The position numbers and the translations under genes were made by a program. A stretch of DNA of 64,000 nt from Cryptomeria japonica (taxonomy: Eukaryota > Streptophyta > Pinopsida > Cupressales > Cupressaceae). The stretch lies in the NCBI RefSeq assembly GCF_030272615.1, contig NC_081406.1:243777218-243841217 (forward strand). The letters run 5' to 3'. The notes under the pieces are model-generated. The model was not told the origin of the DNA, ran no database searches, and saw only the letters and a list, made by a program, of their open reading frames with translations. Below are positions 11,470-24,465 of the stretch, piece by piece. Within the stretch, counting starts at the first letter, position 1. Every line of letters begins with the position of its first letter.

Positions 11470-14076
11470 TGTTGGAATTTTGTTGTCATTGATGTCAACT
11501 AGTATAGCATGGCAACCGGTATGAGAGATTGTTGGTGTTACTGTCATTGATGTCAATTGGTTTGTGGTCATGGGATATCAACCAAAATTTTATAAGATGG
11601 AGTTAACCAATGAGTAAGGATTGGAGACTAGTATGGTATGTCAATCAGTAAGTTGATAAGATAGGAAGGATGATCCATAAATAATGTGTAGACAACCAGT
11701 AAGTTGTTGGATGTCATACAACAGGACTCCCACCAAATGCAGAGGTTATCATAGGGTGAAGATATGATTGATAGACGGTGTGCTCAACCAGATCATATGT
11801 TCCTGATTGAAGATTTATCTGCTCAATATCTGCTAAGGCATATCTATGCAATATCAGAAGAAAAATGAGTGACAAGGACCTACTCCCATCGGTAAGTGGT
11901 CATACTAAGCTTATCTCTCAACATGCATGGAATGCATAATTACCCTCTGAGATAAGACAATCAAAGAAATGGAAGGCAGGTGATTGAAGGCTTGTACTAG
12001 ATGACCATAGTGGAACATGAGGATGCCTCCTGTATATGAAATCAGAGATATACCAGATCTGCAAGAGTTGGCATGTTGAGCTACCAGGACAAAAGAGGAA
12101 GAACAAGAAGTGATGTGGTTTCCACTTTGGCAAACCAGTTGAGATGATGTCCAGGCTAATGAAGATGAAGGTAAGGTTTAGCAGTTGTAGACATGGAGTT
12201 ACCGAAAAGATATAAACAAAGACCCCTGTTGATGATTGATGTCTATGTTGTCATGCCACTAGTGTGATAGAATGTGTGCATTGGAGACTATTGACATGCT
12301 AGTGTCAACTGACAAGGATATCAACAGACAAGGATATGAACTGACAAGAGACCAAAGAGGCAAAGGTGAAAGGCTCTCACTAGATGAAGATATGTATGGT
12401 GACTCACTCTGGACATGTGTCTTTTGTGGTGACCAGGAAATGTGATCCCACCAACATAACAGTAAAGAGATAGCATGTAGGTTGACCGGTTAATATATAA
12501 CCGACAGGGAAGTTGAACCAGTAGATGAACACTGATAGTATATTCGTCAGTGACTAAGTCTAAACTGACACAGGTGACTGAGTTGAGGTGCATACCGATA
12601 GTGACTCCATGTGGAGTCCAGGTGTCAAACAGGAAGTTACAAATGGACCATGCATTGTTGGTGAGGTAGTTGGTGATTGGTCAACATTAATGTCGATTGC
12701 GTAAATCATGGGTTGAGAGCAGAAGGATGTGGTTCGAGGGAGATCATATGGTTGACATTTGTGTTGCAATGATCAATGTAGGATATCCTAGCATGATCAA
12801 ATTTGGAGTGGCAACAGAGAGATCATTTTATATTTCCGACAGAAGCAGGTTGATGATTAGTTTTCCATGTTTGCTAAATATAGCAAATGTATATTGGAAG
12901 TAGAGAGATTGGTAGTGATGGGTGATCTATTACAGGTTGACAATATTAGAGAAGAGATCTGATCTGATTTGATATGCCTCGTGGTTGATGAAGGAACCCT
13001 AATGTGCCAAGTTTGAATGTCCATCTTAGCGAGAAATCTCACTTATAAATATGCAGAACAAAGATCATAGAAGCTGATGTTGCAAGCCAGATAGAGGACA
13101 AAAAGAGAACATCAGTGGTTTAGTCCAAGTGTAATTTGTGGAAGATCATAAATGACTAAGAGTGTGTGGAGGTGCAACCCGTAAGAGGGTTTAGCAGAGG
13201 TTTAACCAGTAAGGTCAAAGTGACAGGTAAGATGCAAAGTGTGTTACAGTCAAGTGAACCGATGGTACTAGAACCTGCAGGAAGGCAACAAAGGGTGTTA
13301 CAGTGTAGTGGGAGTGTCAATGAAGATCCAAGAAGGCAAGATCAAAGAAGGGCTTGAATGGTAAGCTAAGAACTAGTAGAGATCAAAGTGAACAGAACTG
13401 GCAGAGTGAAGAGTACCAGTGGTGACAAGTAGTAGGTCAGAGTGATCAGAGAACCGATAAAGAATAGAACCAACAAGATTCAGAAGAGCTGAGCTGGTAA
13501 GGTTGCAATAGAGAGGAAAGAAGAGAAAAGAACCGGTTAAATAGAGAACAGAGTTGGACTGAACCAGAAGAGAGATTGCAAAGGTTACATAACTCATTTG
13601 TAACTGGGATATTACTATTGTATTATTTACAGTCATTGTGATCACTAAGTTGGTGCTCGGTGCAGGGGTTGGTTCTCCTTGGGTTGCTACCCTAAATTAT
13701 GGGTTGGTGCTCCTTGGGTTGGTGCCCTAAATCAAGGGTCGGTGCTCCTTAGGTTGGTGCCCTAAAATCAGGGGTTGGTGCTCCTTGGGTTGGTGCCCTA
13801 AACTTTGTAATACAGTATTTATTGTGAGGCTGGATTAGAGCAGTAGACTCCAACAACATTTCTCACTGAGGTTTTTCCTATGTTGGGTTTTCCTCGTATA
13901 TCCAGTGTTATGTGATGTGCCCTTTGTGTGTGATTGCATTTTGGTCTTCTCCCTATCTCACCGGTATATCATCCTTGTGTTTGAGCTACTAACTGGTACA
14001 CATATTTGGGTTTAAAAGGGTTAAGATTGGAAACCACTGATTCAGCCCCACTCTCAGTGGCATCTTTTGTTCTACA
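11470..14076 (+). mobile_element. solo LTR (2.6 kb) inserted in the giant LTR
   Basis: Begins TGTTGGAATTTTG and ends TTTGTTCTACA, with the TG...CA form of copia-type LTRs. It is flanked by near-identical 5-bp repeats TTAGT (11465-11469) and TTAGC (14077-14081). Giant-LTR sequence continues on both sides. The last 50 bp (CTGATTCAGCCCCACTCTCAG) match the end of the LTR at 45239-48889, which gives the plus orientation. No internal region or second LTR is present, so it is probably the product of LTR-LTR recombination. Minus-strand frames in it have no domains. Confidence 0.75.
13666..13808. repeat. 35-bp minisatellite, four copies
   Basis: Four units of the form GGGTTGGTGCTCCTTGGGTT followed by GGTGCCCTAAA and a few variable bases. 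It lies about 270 bp from the 3' end of the solo LTR. Confidence 0.9.
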
Positions 14077-14515
14077 TTAGCCTCTGGAAATCAAATACAT
14101 AAAACCACACAATTGTGTATCCCCACAATTAAATCCAAGATACAAAAGAAAAAGCAAGTTCTCACCGTGCCAAATTCAAAAAGAGTTCATTCAAATCTCC
14201 CAAAGAGACCATAGTAACACTTATACAACAACTAGTTCCAAATCCACATTGAATCCATTAATCAATTGCCTCAATTATCTAACATTATTATTTCATAAAC
14301 ATTGTATTCCATTCCTACAAATTTTCTTTAATTATATTTGATCAATTGCATATTAAATGAAGATTACCCAAGTTCTAGATGTCATGTGCGTAAATTAATC
14401 CTAACCACATTATTAGTAAGTAATAATAAGAAATAACATATGAATAAACCTAAATACATTTTCTTTCTCAAGAATATATCTAATTTCCAATTAAGTCTAC
14501 ATTTAACAAAATTCA

Positions 14516-14627
<112 letters not shown>

Positions 14628-14734
14628 ACCCACATAATATCAATCAAGAAATATTTATTTTAACATGACTTTTAAAATAATGACAAACTGCTTCTTTTAG
14701 ATTTTTGCACGCTAATGAAATAGGTGCCAATAAG

Positions 14735-15062
14735 GGGGGTTACCACTATGGACCCCCATAGTGGTAGTGGAGATCCCAACACCATGGTTAAACCCATGGT
14801 GGGTGGGTTCTCCCACCATCATGGGTGGGGGTTCTCCCATCACCGTGGGTGCCATGGTAGGTGGGGGTTCCCACCACCATGGGTGCCCATGGTGGGTGGG
14901 GAAATACCCTGCCACCGTGGATGCCCATGGTGGTGGTGGAAATCCCAAAACCATGGTTAGCCCATGGTGGGTGGTTTCTCCCACCATTGTGGGTGCCCAC
15001 AGTGGGTGGGGGTTCCCACCACGGTGGGTGGCGAAATACCCCGCCACCGTGGGTGCCCACGT
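14735..15062. repeat. hairpin island, CCCAYC/GRTGGG stems
   Basis: A GC-rich block in an AT-rich LTR, built from tandem short inverted units such as CCCACCATCATGGGTGGG and CCACCATGGGTGCCCATGG. Nearly every CCCACC or CCCAT is followed within a few bases by GGTGGG or ATGGG, so single strands could fold into a row of small hairpins. All the apparent frames here are Gly/Pro/His low complexity and not genes. It lies near the centre of the LTR, as do the islands at 31,736, 43,092 and 54,799. Confidence 0.85.
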
Positions 15063-15130
15063 CACCCCAAATCAACAGAAATTGACATCCAAATAAAAAA
15101 TAATATTGCAGAATATTATTTTTGAAAGCC

Positions 15131-15133
<3 letters not shown>

Positions 15134-15209
<76 letters not shown>
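15134..15209. repeat. (AT)n microsatellite
   Basis: About 38 AT units after the hairpin island of the giant LTR. Confidence 0.98.
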
Positions 15210-15211
<2 letters not shown>

Positions 15212-15297
15212 CATAAATTTCACAGTAGAAAATAATAGGGAGGAAATGAAATTATATTTTTTTTAAAAGCAACATAAATTCCCAATACACAATATAA

Positions 15298-16187
15298 CCT
15301 TAAATTTAATCTTACCCAAATGATTTCTAGTTCTCACAATACATCGCAAATTTAACCCAGAATACTGAACAATATTTTGCGAGATCAATTATAAATACAA
15401 ACCCCCAATTTCTTTAAATTTAATTTTCTTTTAAAATCAGTTCCATTAAGAATTTAATCTAAACAACCCTAGATTGAAATTTTTTCAATAAATCCCCAAA
15501 TTTCATCAATCTAAAATCTGATACCTCAAAGATTTTCTTCAACACGAAAATAAATTTAACATGCAAGGTGTGGTTCGTACCTTAAAAACATACCTTAAAT
15601 TTAATCTAGCCCAAATGATTTGGAGGTCTCACAATACATCAAAAATTTAACCCAAAAAATCCTAAACAATATTTTGCGAGATCAATTATAAATACAAACC
15701 CCCAATATCTTTAAATCCAAATTTCTTTTAAAATCATACCAAATAAGAATTTAATCTAAACAACCCTAGATTGAAAATTTTTCAATAAATCCCCAAATTT
15801 AATCAATCTAAAATCTAAAACCCCAAAGATATTCTTCAACACGAAAAGAAATTTAACATGCAAGGTGTGGTTCCTACCTCAAAAACATACCTTAAATTTA
15901 GTCTAACCCAAATGATTTCCAGGTCTCACAATACATCACAAATTTAACCTAGAATCCTGAACAATATTTTTCCAGATCAATTATAAATACAATCCCCCAA
16001 TTTCTTTGAATCCATTTTTTTTTTTAAATCAGATCAGTCAAGAATTTAATCTAAATAACCCTAGATTGAAAAAATTTCAGTAAACCCCCAAATTTCACCA
16101 ATCTAAAATCTGAAACCTCAAAGATTTTCTTCAACACGAAAAGAAATTTAACATGCAAGGTGTGGTTCCTACCTCAAAAACACTGCA
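15298..16187. repeat. three tandem copies of a 296-bp segment in the giant LTR
   Basis: The block CCTTAAATTTAATCTWRCCC starts at 15298, 15593 and 15890. Each copy contains CAATATTTTGCGAGATCAAT or a close variant, AACCCTAGATTGAAA and CAACACGAAAA, and ends near CATGCAAGGTGTGGTTC. The related solo LTR at 41303 lacks this triplication, so it is specific to this copy or subfamily. Confidence 0.9.
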
Positions 16188-17237
16188 CATAAGCAAAGGC
16201 AAAAATACCAAGAAAATCCTCCGCTGCCATACTCGAATAGCCAAAAAAACCAAATCCAAAAGTTTCAAAAATAATTTTCATTTCCCTTTCTCCAATTTCT
16301 TGATAAATTCATAATCTACTGCATAGCCTTTCCCCAAGAAAAACCAGAAAATTTCATACATAGAGCTTCCCCAATTTTCTTCACTAGAAGAATTTCCCCT
16401 CCAAAAAGAAAAAGAAAAAAATTCCTTTCTCAAAAGTGTAACTCCCCCCAAAATGCATGCAAATATCATCATCATCATCATCATCATCAATATCTTGAGC
16501 ACAAATGCCAAATTAAATGTTTAATTAATCAATTTAATTTTAACCTTGCACTAATTACATAATTAAAATAAATAAATAATCAAAAGTATTAAAGTACTAT
16601 TTATTATAAATTAAATATTTTCTTGCAAGACTAATTAATTCACATAAGCCAAAATCTAAGAAGACGTTTGCAACATCATACACGAAAACAAAAGGACAAG
16701 ACCGACAATAACAAGACTAACCATGGCCACCAGGATACTTGATAGGGAAGTTGTGTCTAGGGTTTGACTGATATCTCCGGTTTTCACTTTACCATTGGGT
16801 AATAGAGCACGCTCAAACCTAAAGATTCAGATGGAGTTGATGCTCGGTACCTGCAGCTGCACCATAGAGGAAAAATGCACACACATACATCTAACATGAA
16901 CATGCACACCAGTGGAGGAGAGTCGTGACATTCGATGTCCTTCCAAAGTGGGTGATAGAAGATCATCCCCTTGCACCCCATATAGAATCAAACCCATACA
17001 AGAAAACAAACACAAGATATATATAAAGTCGATAAGTCAATCCAAGGTTAGTACTAAATTATATAATCTAACATCTAAACATCCATAGAGATAGAATGCA
17101 TTACCAACATCATATCCTAGAATCATGATAAAAAACATTACATTAGAGAGTATCACCCAGTCATATAAACCACATAAGAATTCAACCAGAGTACAACTAG
17201 GTTAAACAAGGCTTGATCGAAGCAGGGGCATAACAAT

Positions 17238-17279
17238 CTATGTATATGTATATGTGTGTGTGTATATATATATATACAC

Positions 17280-17310
<31 letters not shown>

Positions 17311-17420
17311 TATACATACATACATATATACATACATACATATACATATATATACATATATTTATATGTATGTATGTATATATGTATGTATATATATGTA
17401 TATGTATGCATATCTATGTA

Positions 17421-17505
<85 letters not shown>

Positions 17506-17559
17506 ACATATATATATACATATATATACATACACATATATATATACATACATGTGTGT
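17238..17559. repeat. compound TATG/(GT)n/TACA microsatellite
   Basis: Mixed TATA-TGTA runs, then about 39 GT units (17,424-17,503), then ACATATAT runs. It starts within a few bases of the end of the giant LTR (17233). Confidence 0.97.
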
Positions 17560-18345
17560 GTGTTGGTAAACAGATTTGTTGTTTTAAGTAATCTTCTTTG
17601 AAGAACCATATTTCGCTCTGTGATCAGCAACAAAAGGTTCACAACAGTTTAAGAATTGCAACACAATAGCAATTCCTCTCTGCATTTGTGAGGGGCAGCT
17701 CCCTCATATGATGGGGGTATATATATTTTATAAGATTTAAAGAACATGTATAATCAAAACTAAAACTTATCAATTTTTTAAATTTCACACATCCAAGTTA
17801 AGATACCAAAACTTGAAATGATAATCTTCTTCACATGCGATGTTAAAGGATAGCAAATGGTTATCATTGATAGGACATAAGAATATTAACAATAACACTT
17901 GAGATGAATTGAACACACATCCAAAAAAATTCTCTATTGCTTTCTTTCTTGAATAGTACTATTCGAGTTCTTCATACAATGATTTGCAAAAAAGTGGAAC
18001 ACCTTTGATTGAATTACAATGAGGTATATATAGGTGAGGTTAGTAACTACCTTAACCATCTTTATAAATACTTGGAATAACTAACTCACTTTAAGAGTAA
18101 AAACTTGAAATAACTAACTCATTTTGGAATAATAGTTACTTAAAGTAACTACCCGAGTTGAGCACTTAGAATTACTACCTCATAAGAAAGAGTTAGGATA
18201 AACCTAACTTTATAAAATGAGAGATGAAAATAAGAATCAAATAAAAAAACTCGATCACAAATCTTGTCTACAAAGAAAAGCCAAAAACATGATTCGAGTT
18301 ACACACACATCAAAAATGAGAGCTATACAATATGCATCATTGCAT
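17560..18345. other. spacer, no gene seen
   Basis: AT-rich sequence with a short internal repeat of TAACTAACTCA-type motifs (about 18,070-18,170). No LTR ends, RNA genes or coding blocks could be supported. Confidence 0.4.
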
Positions 18346-21300
18346 TTATTCTATGCCTGCTAAGGGTGCCATTGATGGAGTTGTTGATTCTGGAAATTGA
18401 TTATGCCAACTGGATTCTTTGTCCTTGAATATTCTAAAAAGTTTGATGGTTGGAGTAACAAAATTCCCTTTAGGAATTAGGATGTTAGCTATCCTAATCT
18501 TCCAGGTCTTCAGGTTCTTGTAGATGCTTCTGAACTCTAACATCATACTCGGTATTTGAGAAATATAAAGCTTCAAGGAAGTGTAGGTATCAATCAATTT
18601 GTCCATTGTATTTTCATTGAAGACTTCTCTATTAAAGAGTTGTTAATCAACCATATTCTGAAAACCATTTTGTAACACTTGTGAGTACTCCATTAATGAT
18701 GTATTTGGGAGGATGGCGATGAGCTGATTTTGAATTTTTGCATACACTTGATCACAAGCAAGTATAAGATTTTATTTCTCTATTGAAACTTGGTTGATGA
18801 TTACCAGCTTCCAACTTATACTTTCTATCTAGATATCTAAGTAAGTCTCCTTTGTATTAGGTATGATTTTCTCTGCTACAAGGGTGTTGACATTAATCTC
18901 CATCATCTCCCTAAAATAATTCATGATCTCTTTCCAAGATGCTTCTTCTTTTCTAACACTTTGCAGATCCTTTTCAATGGTTTCTTTCTTGATTAAAGCT
19001 TCATCATGCACAACCTTTTCCTTAACAAAGAAATCAGATGCAATGATTTTTTACTTTCTCTACCCAACTTTCAGTCACCTTCCCATAAAATTGATATTTT
19101 TGGAGACTACCAATAACACTTTTTTTCAACTTCTCCTTCTGGGCCCAAGACAATTGGTTGGTGAGAAAAATTGAGTGGCATGGTAGAAGTGTCAACTATG
19201 GACTTAAAGTAGGAGGACAAATTCTGCACTTGTTGCTTCAGTTGATCCTTTGACTACTTTTCTTTCTTAGTTCTCTCCACTAGCCTTGCAGCTACCACAT
19301 TGAAATTTTGTATGTCAGCTTCATGAAGAGATGAACCCATATCATTTTTGTCATAACAAAATCTGCAGGAGTGGTTTTGTTTACATCCTTTTCAGAGATG
19401 GGTCGAGCTATCTCTAGGCACATATTTCCTCAATTCAAATAAGTCTTTATTCTTGAAGTCACTTTGATTTTCTTTCGCTTCTCAGGTTTCTTGAAAAGAT
19501 CAGATATTGTGTTGAATTCAGGAACCACTAATTCATCCAATTTTCTCTTTTTCAATACGCTTTGTTCCAACCATGGGAGGGAAACACTTTTTGAGGGCTC
19601 TTGTACATTAATTTGTTGAAGAATTTGTTGCTCAGGTACTAGTGAAGTTGCTTCCTCTCTAACTTCTTTTATTTGATCAACTGGATTCCTTGGGAAAGAA
19701 GGCTCCATAGTTGAAGTAGGGTATTGTACTTCATGATGAGGAGATTCAATGAGGATTGAAGGTGGCATAGTTGGTATACCTTCATCAAGCCTTGGATCAT
19801 CCAAGAATTATATTGGATCTTGATCTTTCTCTTCTATTGAAGTAGAATTTTCTTCTTTGTCTTTTGATCTTGATTTCTTCTTCTTTTGTCTAGGCTCATC
19901 TCCACATGTATTTTGGAGATGATTTCTTCTTGGAGGATCTTCATGTCCACCGCTTCCTTAAGATTTTTGGTGAGAAAGAATATCCGTAGCGAGTGTATGA
20001 GAAGGAACTGATGAAGTAGAACTGTCTTGATGGCTACTTCTCCTTGGTATCTCATTTCTACTTGTTGGCTTTGTATTAGTCATTTGTGCTATCCTCTTTC
20101 TAACCCAAGCTTTTGACTTCTTCATCGTGAAACTATTTCTTTCTTTGACATCTCTGACCTCTGGATCTGCCCAATTAATAGCAAGAATAGATTGAGACTG
20201 GATCTTCTCAAAATAAAAGGGATCAATCATATCTGATTCATCATCTTCAATACCTTCAATGATCCATTCCATCTTGAAATCATAGATTTGTTTCAAGGTG
20301 AATCTTGTCCAATCTCTTTTCCTAACTTCAAATTCATCCTCGCAATCTTCCCAGAATTATTCAATATTTGGGAAATGGAGGTACCCAGGACCAAGTCTCA
20401 GATTATTCTTGACATATCCTTTACTATCAAAGGGTAATCTCATCTAGTAGGTGTACAAATTGATTTTGGCTAGAGCCCTTTCCACATCTTCTGCTTTTGA
20501 GTTGGACTCACATTTATAATGACCAAGGCAAATAGGAAAGGCAACTCCTTTGTTCTTCCTATCTCTGCATTTCTTCTGGATCGACACCAACTATCTACAA
20601 AGCTTGATCAAGAAGAGATTATAATCCAAATACCTTGGCAACCTATAAGGATAGCCATCAAATCCTCCTACTCGAAGGTAGGTGAATTTTGGAAATTGAA
20701 TGAAGTAACTTTTTTACTAATTTATCAATGTTGTTGCTTCTTTTGATATTTTGATAGCTATATTTCCTTGAAGTAGCCTCACTGCTAGCATTATAAAGGC
20801 ATCATTCACTCATTTAAAATTCACAAAACTCTCCTCCAATTACAGCTTCTTGTTGTAGTTGTAGATCTGTGTTTCCTGATTCAGAACAGCAGTTGTAGTC
20901 AAACCTGGACATGATCTTAAATTAGCAATTGCATATATCAAATATGAAGAAATGTGAAAGTGTTGACTCATCTTGAAATGAATCAACTGATTATGTATGC
21001 AATCACTAATAAGATGGCCCCAATCAATGAATTGTTTTCCGTCTGATATGACTGTGATGAAAAGTACATCCACATTTCAAATTCAGTAGAATCAAGGCCG
21101 CCTGTTACTCTATGGAGTAGGACTATCAAATGAAAGATCTCTTTAATAAAAATAAAGCGGTGAAGCATATTGGGAAGCTGAGATTGTCCTCCTCGAGATG
21201 TCACCATCCATTCTTTGGCTAAATTATTCAGGCATTTACTCTTGTTATCACAAAAATACTTGTAAGCCTTTTGCTTATCAATGTAAGTGAATTTCTCCTT

Positions 21301-21660
21301 GTATGACAATTAGAGAATGATGGCGATGGAAATTACATCTAGCTTAGCCATCAGGTGCCCATCAAAAGTCCTTATTTCTCTTGCATCAGGGTTATATCCT
21401 CTTACATGTTCTACCAACAATTTTGGACATTGCACCGCTATGGGGAAACAAGCTGCATCAACCAACCCACTGTCAGCTATCTTGCGGGACAATTTCAATC
21501 TATCTCCTTCTGTCAATGAATTTCAGATATCCTATAGGTTAATGTGTCCTTTTTTGGCATCAAGATCCTTAGGAAGCATAGTGTCGATCATTGGAGCATA
21601 TTCATAATCCTACGCTTTATACTTCATGATGATGCTTTTGCAAGTTCCACACTAAAATCT
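18346..21660 (-). pseudogene. decayed long ORF of unknown family, probably of transposon origin
   Basis: I do not recognise the product. Minus-strand coding blocks follow one another from about 21,660 to 18,346 with stops and frame changes. The N-terminal third looks globular (MLPKDLDAKKGHINL, FPIAVQCPKLLVEHVRGYNP, IRTFDGHLMAKLDVISIAII, KAYKYFCDNKSKCLNNLAKE, QLIHFKMSQHFHISSYLIYA). The middle is acidic and Ser/Thr-rich (MEWIIEGIEDDESDMIDPFY). The C-terminal part is charged and probably coiled coil (KKETIEKDLQSVRKEEASWK). The order, globular region then low-complexity charged tail, resembles ORF X at 34.8-37.7 kb, which sits inside an LTR element. No LTRs, primer site or RT motif were found around this copy. 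A transposon origin is an inference from that resemblance and the decay. Confidence 0.5.
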
Positions 21661-23860
21661 TCTTTACAATTCAAGTGTGCAGTATGATTTACAACCACCA
21701 AGAGAAAATAACCATAATAGATTTGTTTGAAATTTATCGAATATGGCCACCACAAACATGAAGATCCATTTGAAGATTCCTAAAGTATTTCAACACATCT
21801 ATCTTCTATGTATTCTATAAACTGTGATGACTCAAAAGTCTCTGAAGCTCATTCGCGGGTATCATAACATTTACATTTCATAACCTCTAATATTTCGGCT
21901 TTTCAAAACATGTATATCTACCATGAAAACTTGACCCATATACAAATCAATTTTGTAGATACCGAGAAGGTACGACCACACATTTTGTACAAGTATACGA
22001 CCTGTATCTGCTAAGAGGAGTGCAAACAAGACTTATAACCCTGGAATGTATTTCAAAATGCTTTGATTATTTAAAGATTTTGAGAAATTCCTTGCACAAT
22101 CCATTTTATGAATTAGCATTCAACGAGGTGGTGGGAATTCTATGTGCACACTAGGTCTGTGTTTGTGAGGATAAAAACCAAATTATAGAAGTTATCTTTA
22201 TATCTTCTAATCACACTTGCTTTGAAGGTCTCTGAAACTGCCTTTTTCCTCATCCATTTCTAGTGAATCTTTATACTTGGAAAGGCAACTTTTCTTTAAG
22301 ATAGTCTGATAAAATTTTACATGATTTATCTGTGATTCCTCATTATATATATATCTACCACAAGCAACTGGAACTCGAACATCAGATAAACCCCTTTATC
22401 AATAATGCTCTACCCCATGCTTCATATTCTGCATGCACCAATTGAGCATCTCCTGCAATCATCTATTCATGAGCTAGTGTTTATTCGAAGGAGTCTGTCA
22501 AACCTTCACATGTCTTCTATAGGATGAAATAATTAACTATCTTCTATATGCACCAAGAAAATACGTCCTTATTAAAGAAAGTGTCGGCAGAGGTTGTGAG
22601 AGAAATACATTTTATTGAACATTTTTAATGAATTCATTTTGTGCAGACTCTACAATCATCTCGTTTCATTCCTTGACACAATACTTATTCTCCCTCGAGG
22701 CATTCTATCATACAAATCATGAGGGATTTTGTCAAGCTTTTCAAGTTACATGTCTATGATTCCATGTTTTGCATGCCATGGGATTTAACTAGTATTCATA
22801 CTTACTTCAAAGTCATTTCATCATATATGTTGAATGCCCACTACCCAAATTGTAGGAGAGTTAGTTAAAATAAATGACTTTAATTTGAGAGATATTGGCT
22901 ACCTTCAACTTAAGCAATTTGTGGATACTTGGGCTTTATTGGCAACTTTTGTCACTCTTACAACTTATCGATGAAATAATTACTAAATTTTTCTTAAGAA
23001 TGTATCACGGTTTATTTGAAACTCTATGAAATTTCTTAAGAATGTATCGCGGTTTATTTGAAACTCTATGAAATTGCCCAAAAATAAGTTAAAATAACAA
23101 ACTCTTTAATGAGTGAGAGTGTGTGATCGGTCACTTAATAACTTGTTCCAACTTGCTTATTTAGTCGATAATCTTGAATGATGTATGCCAACTACTTTAT
23201 GTCCTCATCTTCTCTGAAGACTGAAATAGGCTTATCATTGATGCGATTTTGAAAAATGAAACTTGGTAAACATGCATGCAAGTATATTGTCGATAATGAC
23301 TTTGTCACTACCTACTTACCTCATTTTGCGGTCTTCATAATTCGGTGGCCTATATAAGTTCTCACACTTATTCAACATGACCAACTTACGAATTGGCCAA
23401 ATTGTCGATGGTCATGTTTTCATTATCTTTCACAAGTTATTTTAAACTCTTATCGACAACTTTTGAAAACATTACAACTCACCAGTTTTAACATTATAAT
23501 GCCATTTTAAAATACTTAACATTTCTTGATCGACTTTGTAAACATTTGTTATATAGTAGAAGGTGGCCAATGCAATATATTTATATATGTAAAGAGGTTT
23601 CTTAAGTGACTTCGGAAATTACTTTGAAAGGCCGAAATAGACATTATTATTCCGTTATTTCCACCCTTAGCCATCTCTCCAAGCCATAGGATCCAACTTT
23701 TTGATTTTTGAAATGGATGTAAAACACCTTTGCCAATGACATTTGATTTTAAATCTTTCAATTTGCAAGTAACCATAAAGGTGAGCACCAATTAATTTGA
23801 GACTTCGACATGAGTGATCAAAGTAATTGTTGACATTGATATTAATGAATATCAATGCTT
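21661..23860. other. spacer hosting the copia insertion, no gene seen
   Basis: AT-rich sequence with stops in all frames. A 47-bp segment (TTTCTTAAGAATGTATC...CTCTATGAAAT) is repeated in tandem near 22,990-23,070. It may be non-coding or 5' sequence of the same unit as the ORF at 18.3-21.7 kb, but I found no element ends. Confidence 0.4.
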
Positions 23861-23865
23861 GTGAC

Positions 23866-24061
23866 TGAAAGGAAATACAAGAGCAAGGAAGAATAATAAA
23901 ATCCAAGTAAGTTTATTGATGATTGATGAAGTAAATGTTACCAAGAGAAATGCAAAAAACCTTGGAGCAATCACCCAAATGTGAAGAAGGAGGCACAAGA
24001 ACTTTTGAAAGGGGAAAAGCAAAGAAAAACCCCTTGTGATATTATGAATGAGGAAATGCCT

Positions 24062-24154
<93 letters not shown>

Positions 24155-24453
24155 CTCTTTACAATATTGTCATTAAGAAGAAATGAGAGAGGAGACATCT
24201 CTTAAATAGAGATGAGGAGAGGAGTTACAAAGTAACTCCCAAATCTATGAATGCCACCATTCATAAAATGTGTGTGCCATGTGTCCACATCCTCTTATGG
24301 AGGAAATCTAATATTCCTTAATAAAGGAAAATAAAAGAAATGACTTGTCCTCACACATGTACTAGAGGACAAATTACATGTAGGAATTCCAAAGGAATAT
24401 CCTAAACTAAATACAAATAAACCTAAGCCAAGTAAAGATTAAATATTTTAACA
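23866..24453 (-). repeat. 3' LTR of the copia element
   Basis: 588 bp. Plus-strand ends are TGAAAGGAAATAC and AAATATTTTAACA. It contains a pure (GA)n tract and a 7-bp duplication (ATTGATG) that the other LTR lacks. Confidence 0.95.
24067..24152. repeat. (GA)n microsatellite in the 3' LTR
   Basis: About 43 GA units, lying in an LTR; the copy in the other LTR (30,248-30,340) is GT then GA with an interruption. Confidence 0.97.
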
Positions 24454-24465
24454 CCCCCCCTTAAG
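24454..24465 (-). other. polypurine tract of the copia element
   Basis: The plus strand reads CCCCCCCTTAAG directly after the LTR end, so the minus strand has a purine run ending in seven G before the 3' LTR. This is the expected plus-strand DNA primer. The pol stop codon lies at its edge. Confidence 0.85.

Noticed and set aside
14712-15096. Overlapping Gly/Pro/His/Trp-rich frames on both strands
   Set aside because: They follow from the CCCACC/GGTGGG hairpin units, have no domain, and lie inside an LTR.
17560-23865. Search for LTRs, primer site and PPT around the unknown ORF at 18.3-21.7 kb
   Set aside because: No TG...CA pair with matching copies, no initiator-Met primer complement and no adjoining C-rich tract could be found, so no element boundaries are claimed.
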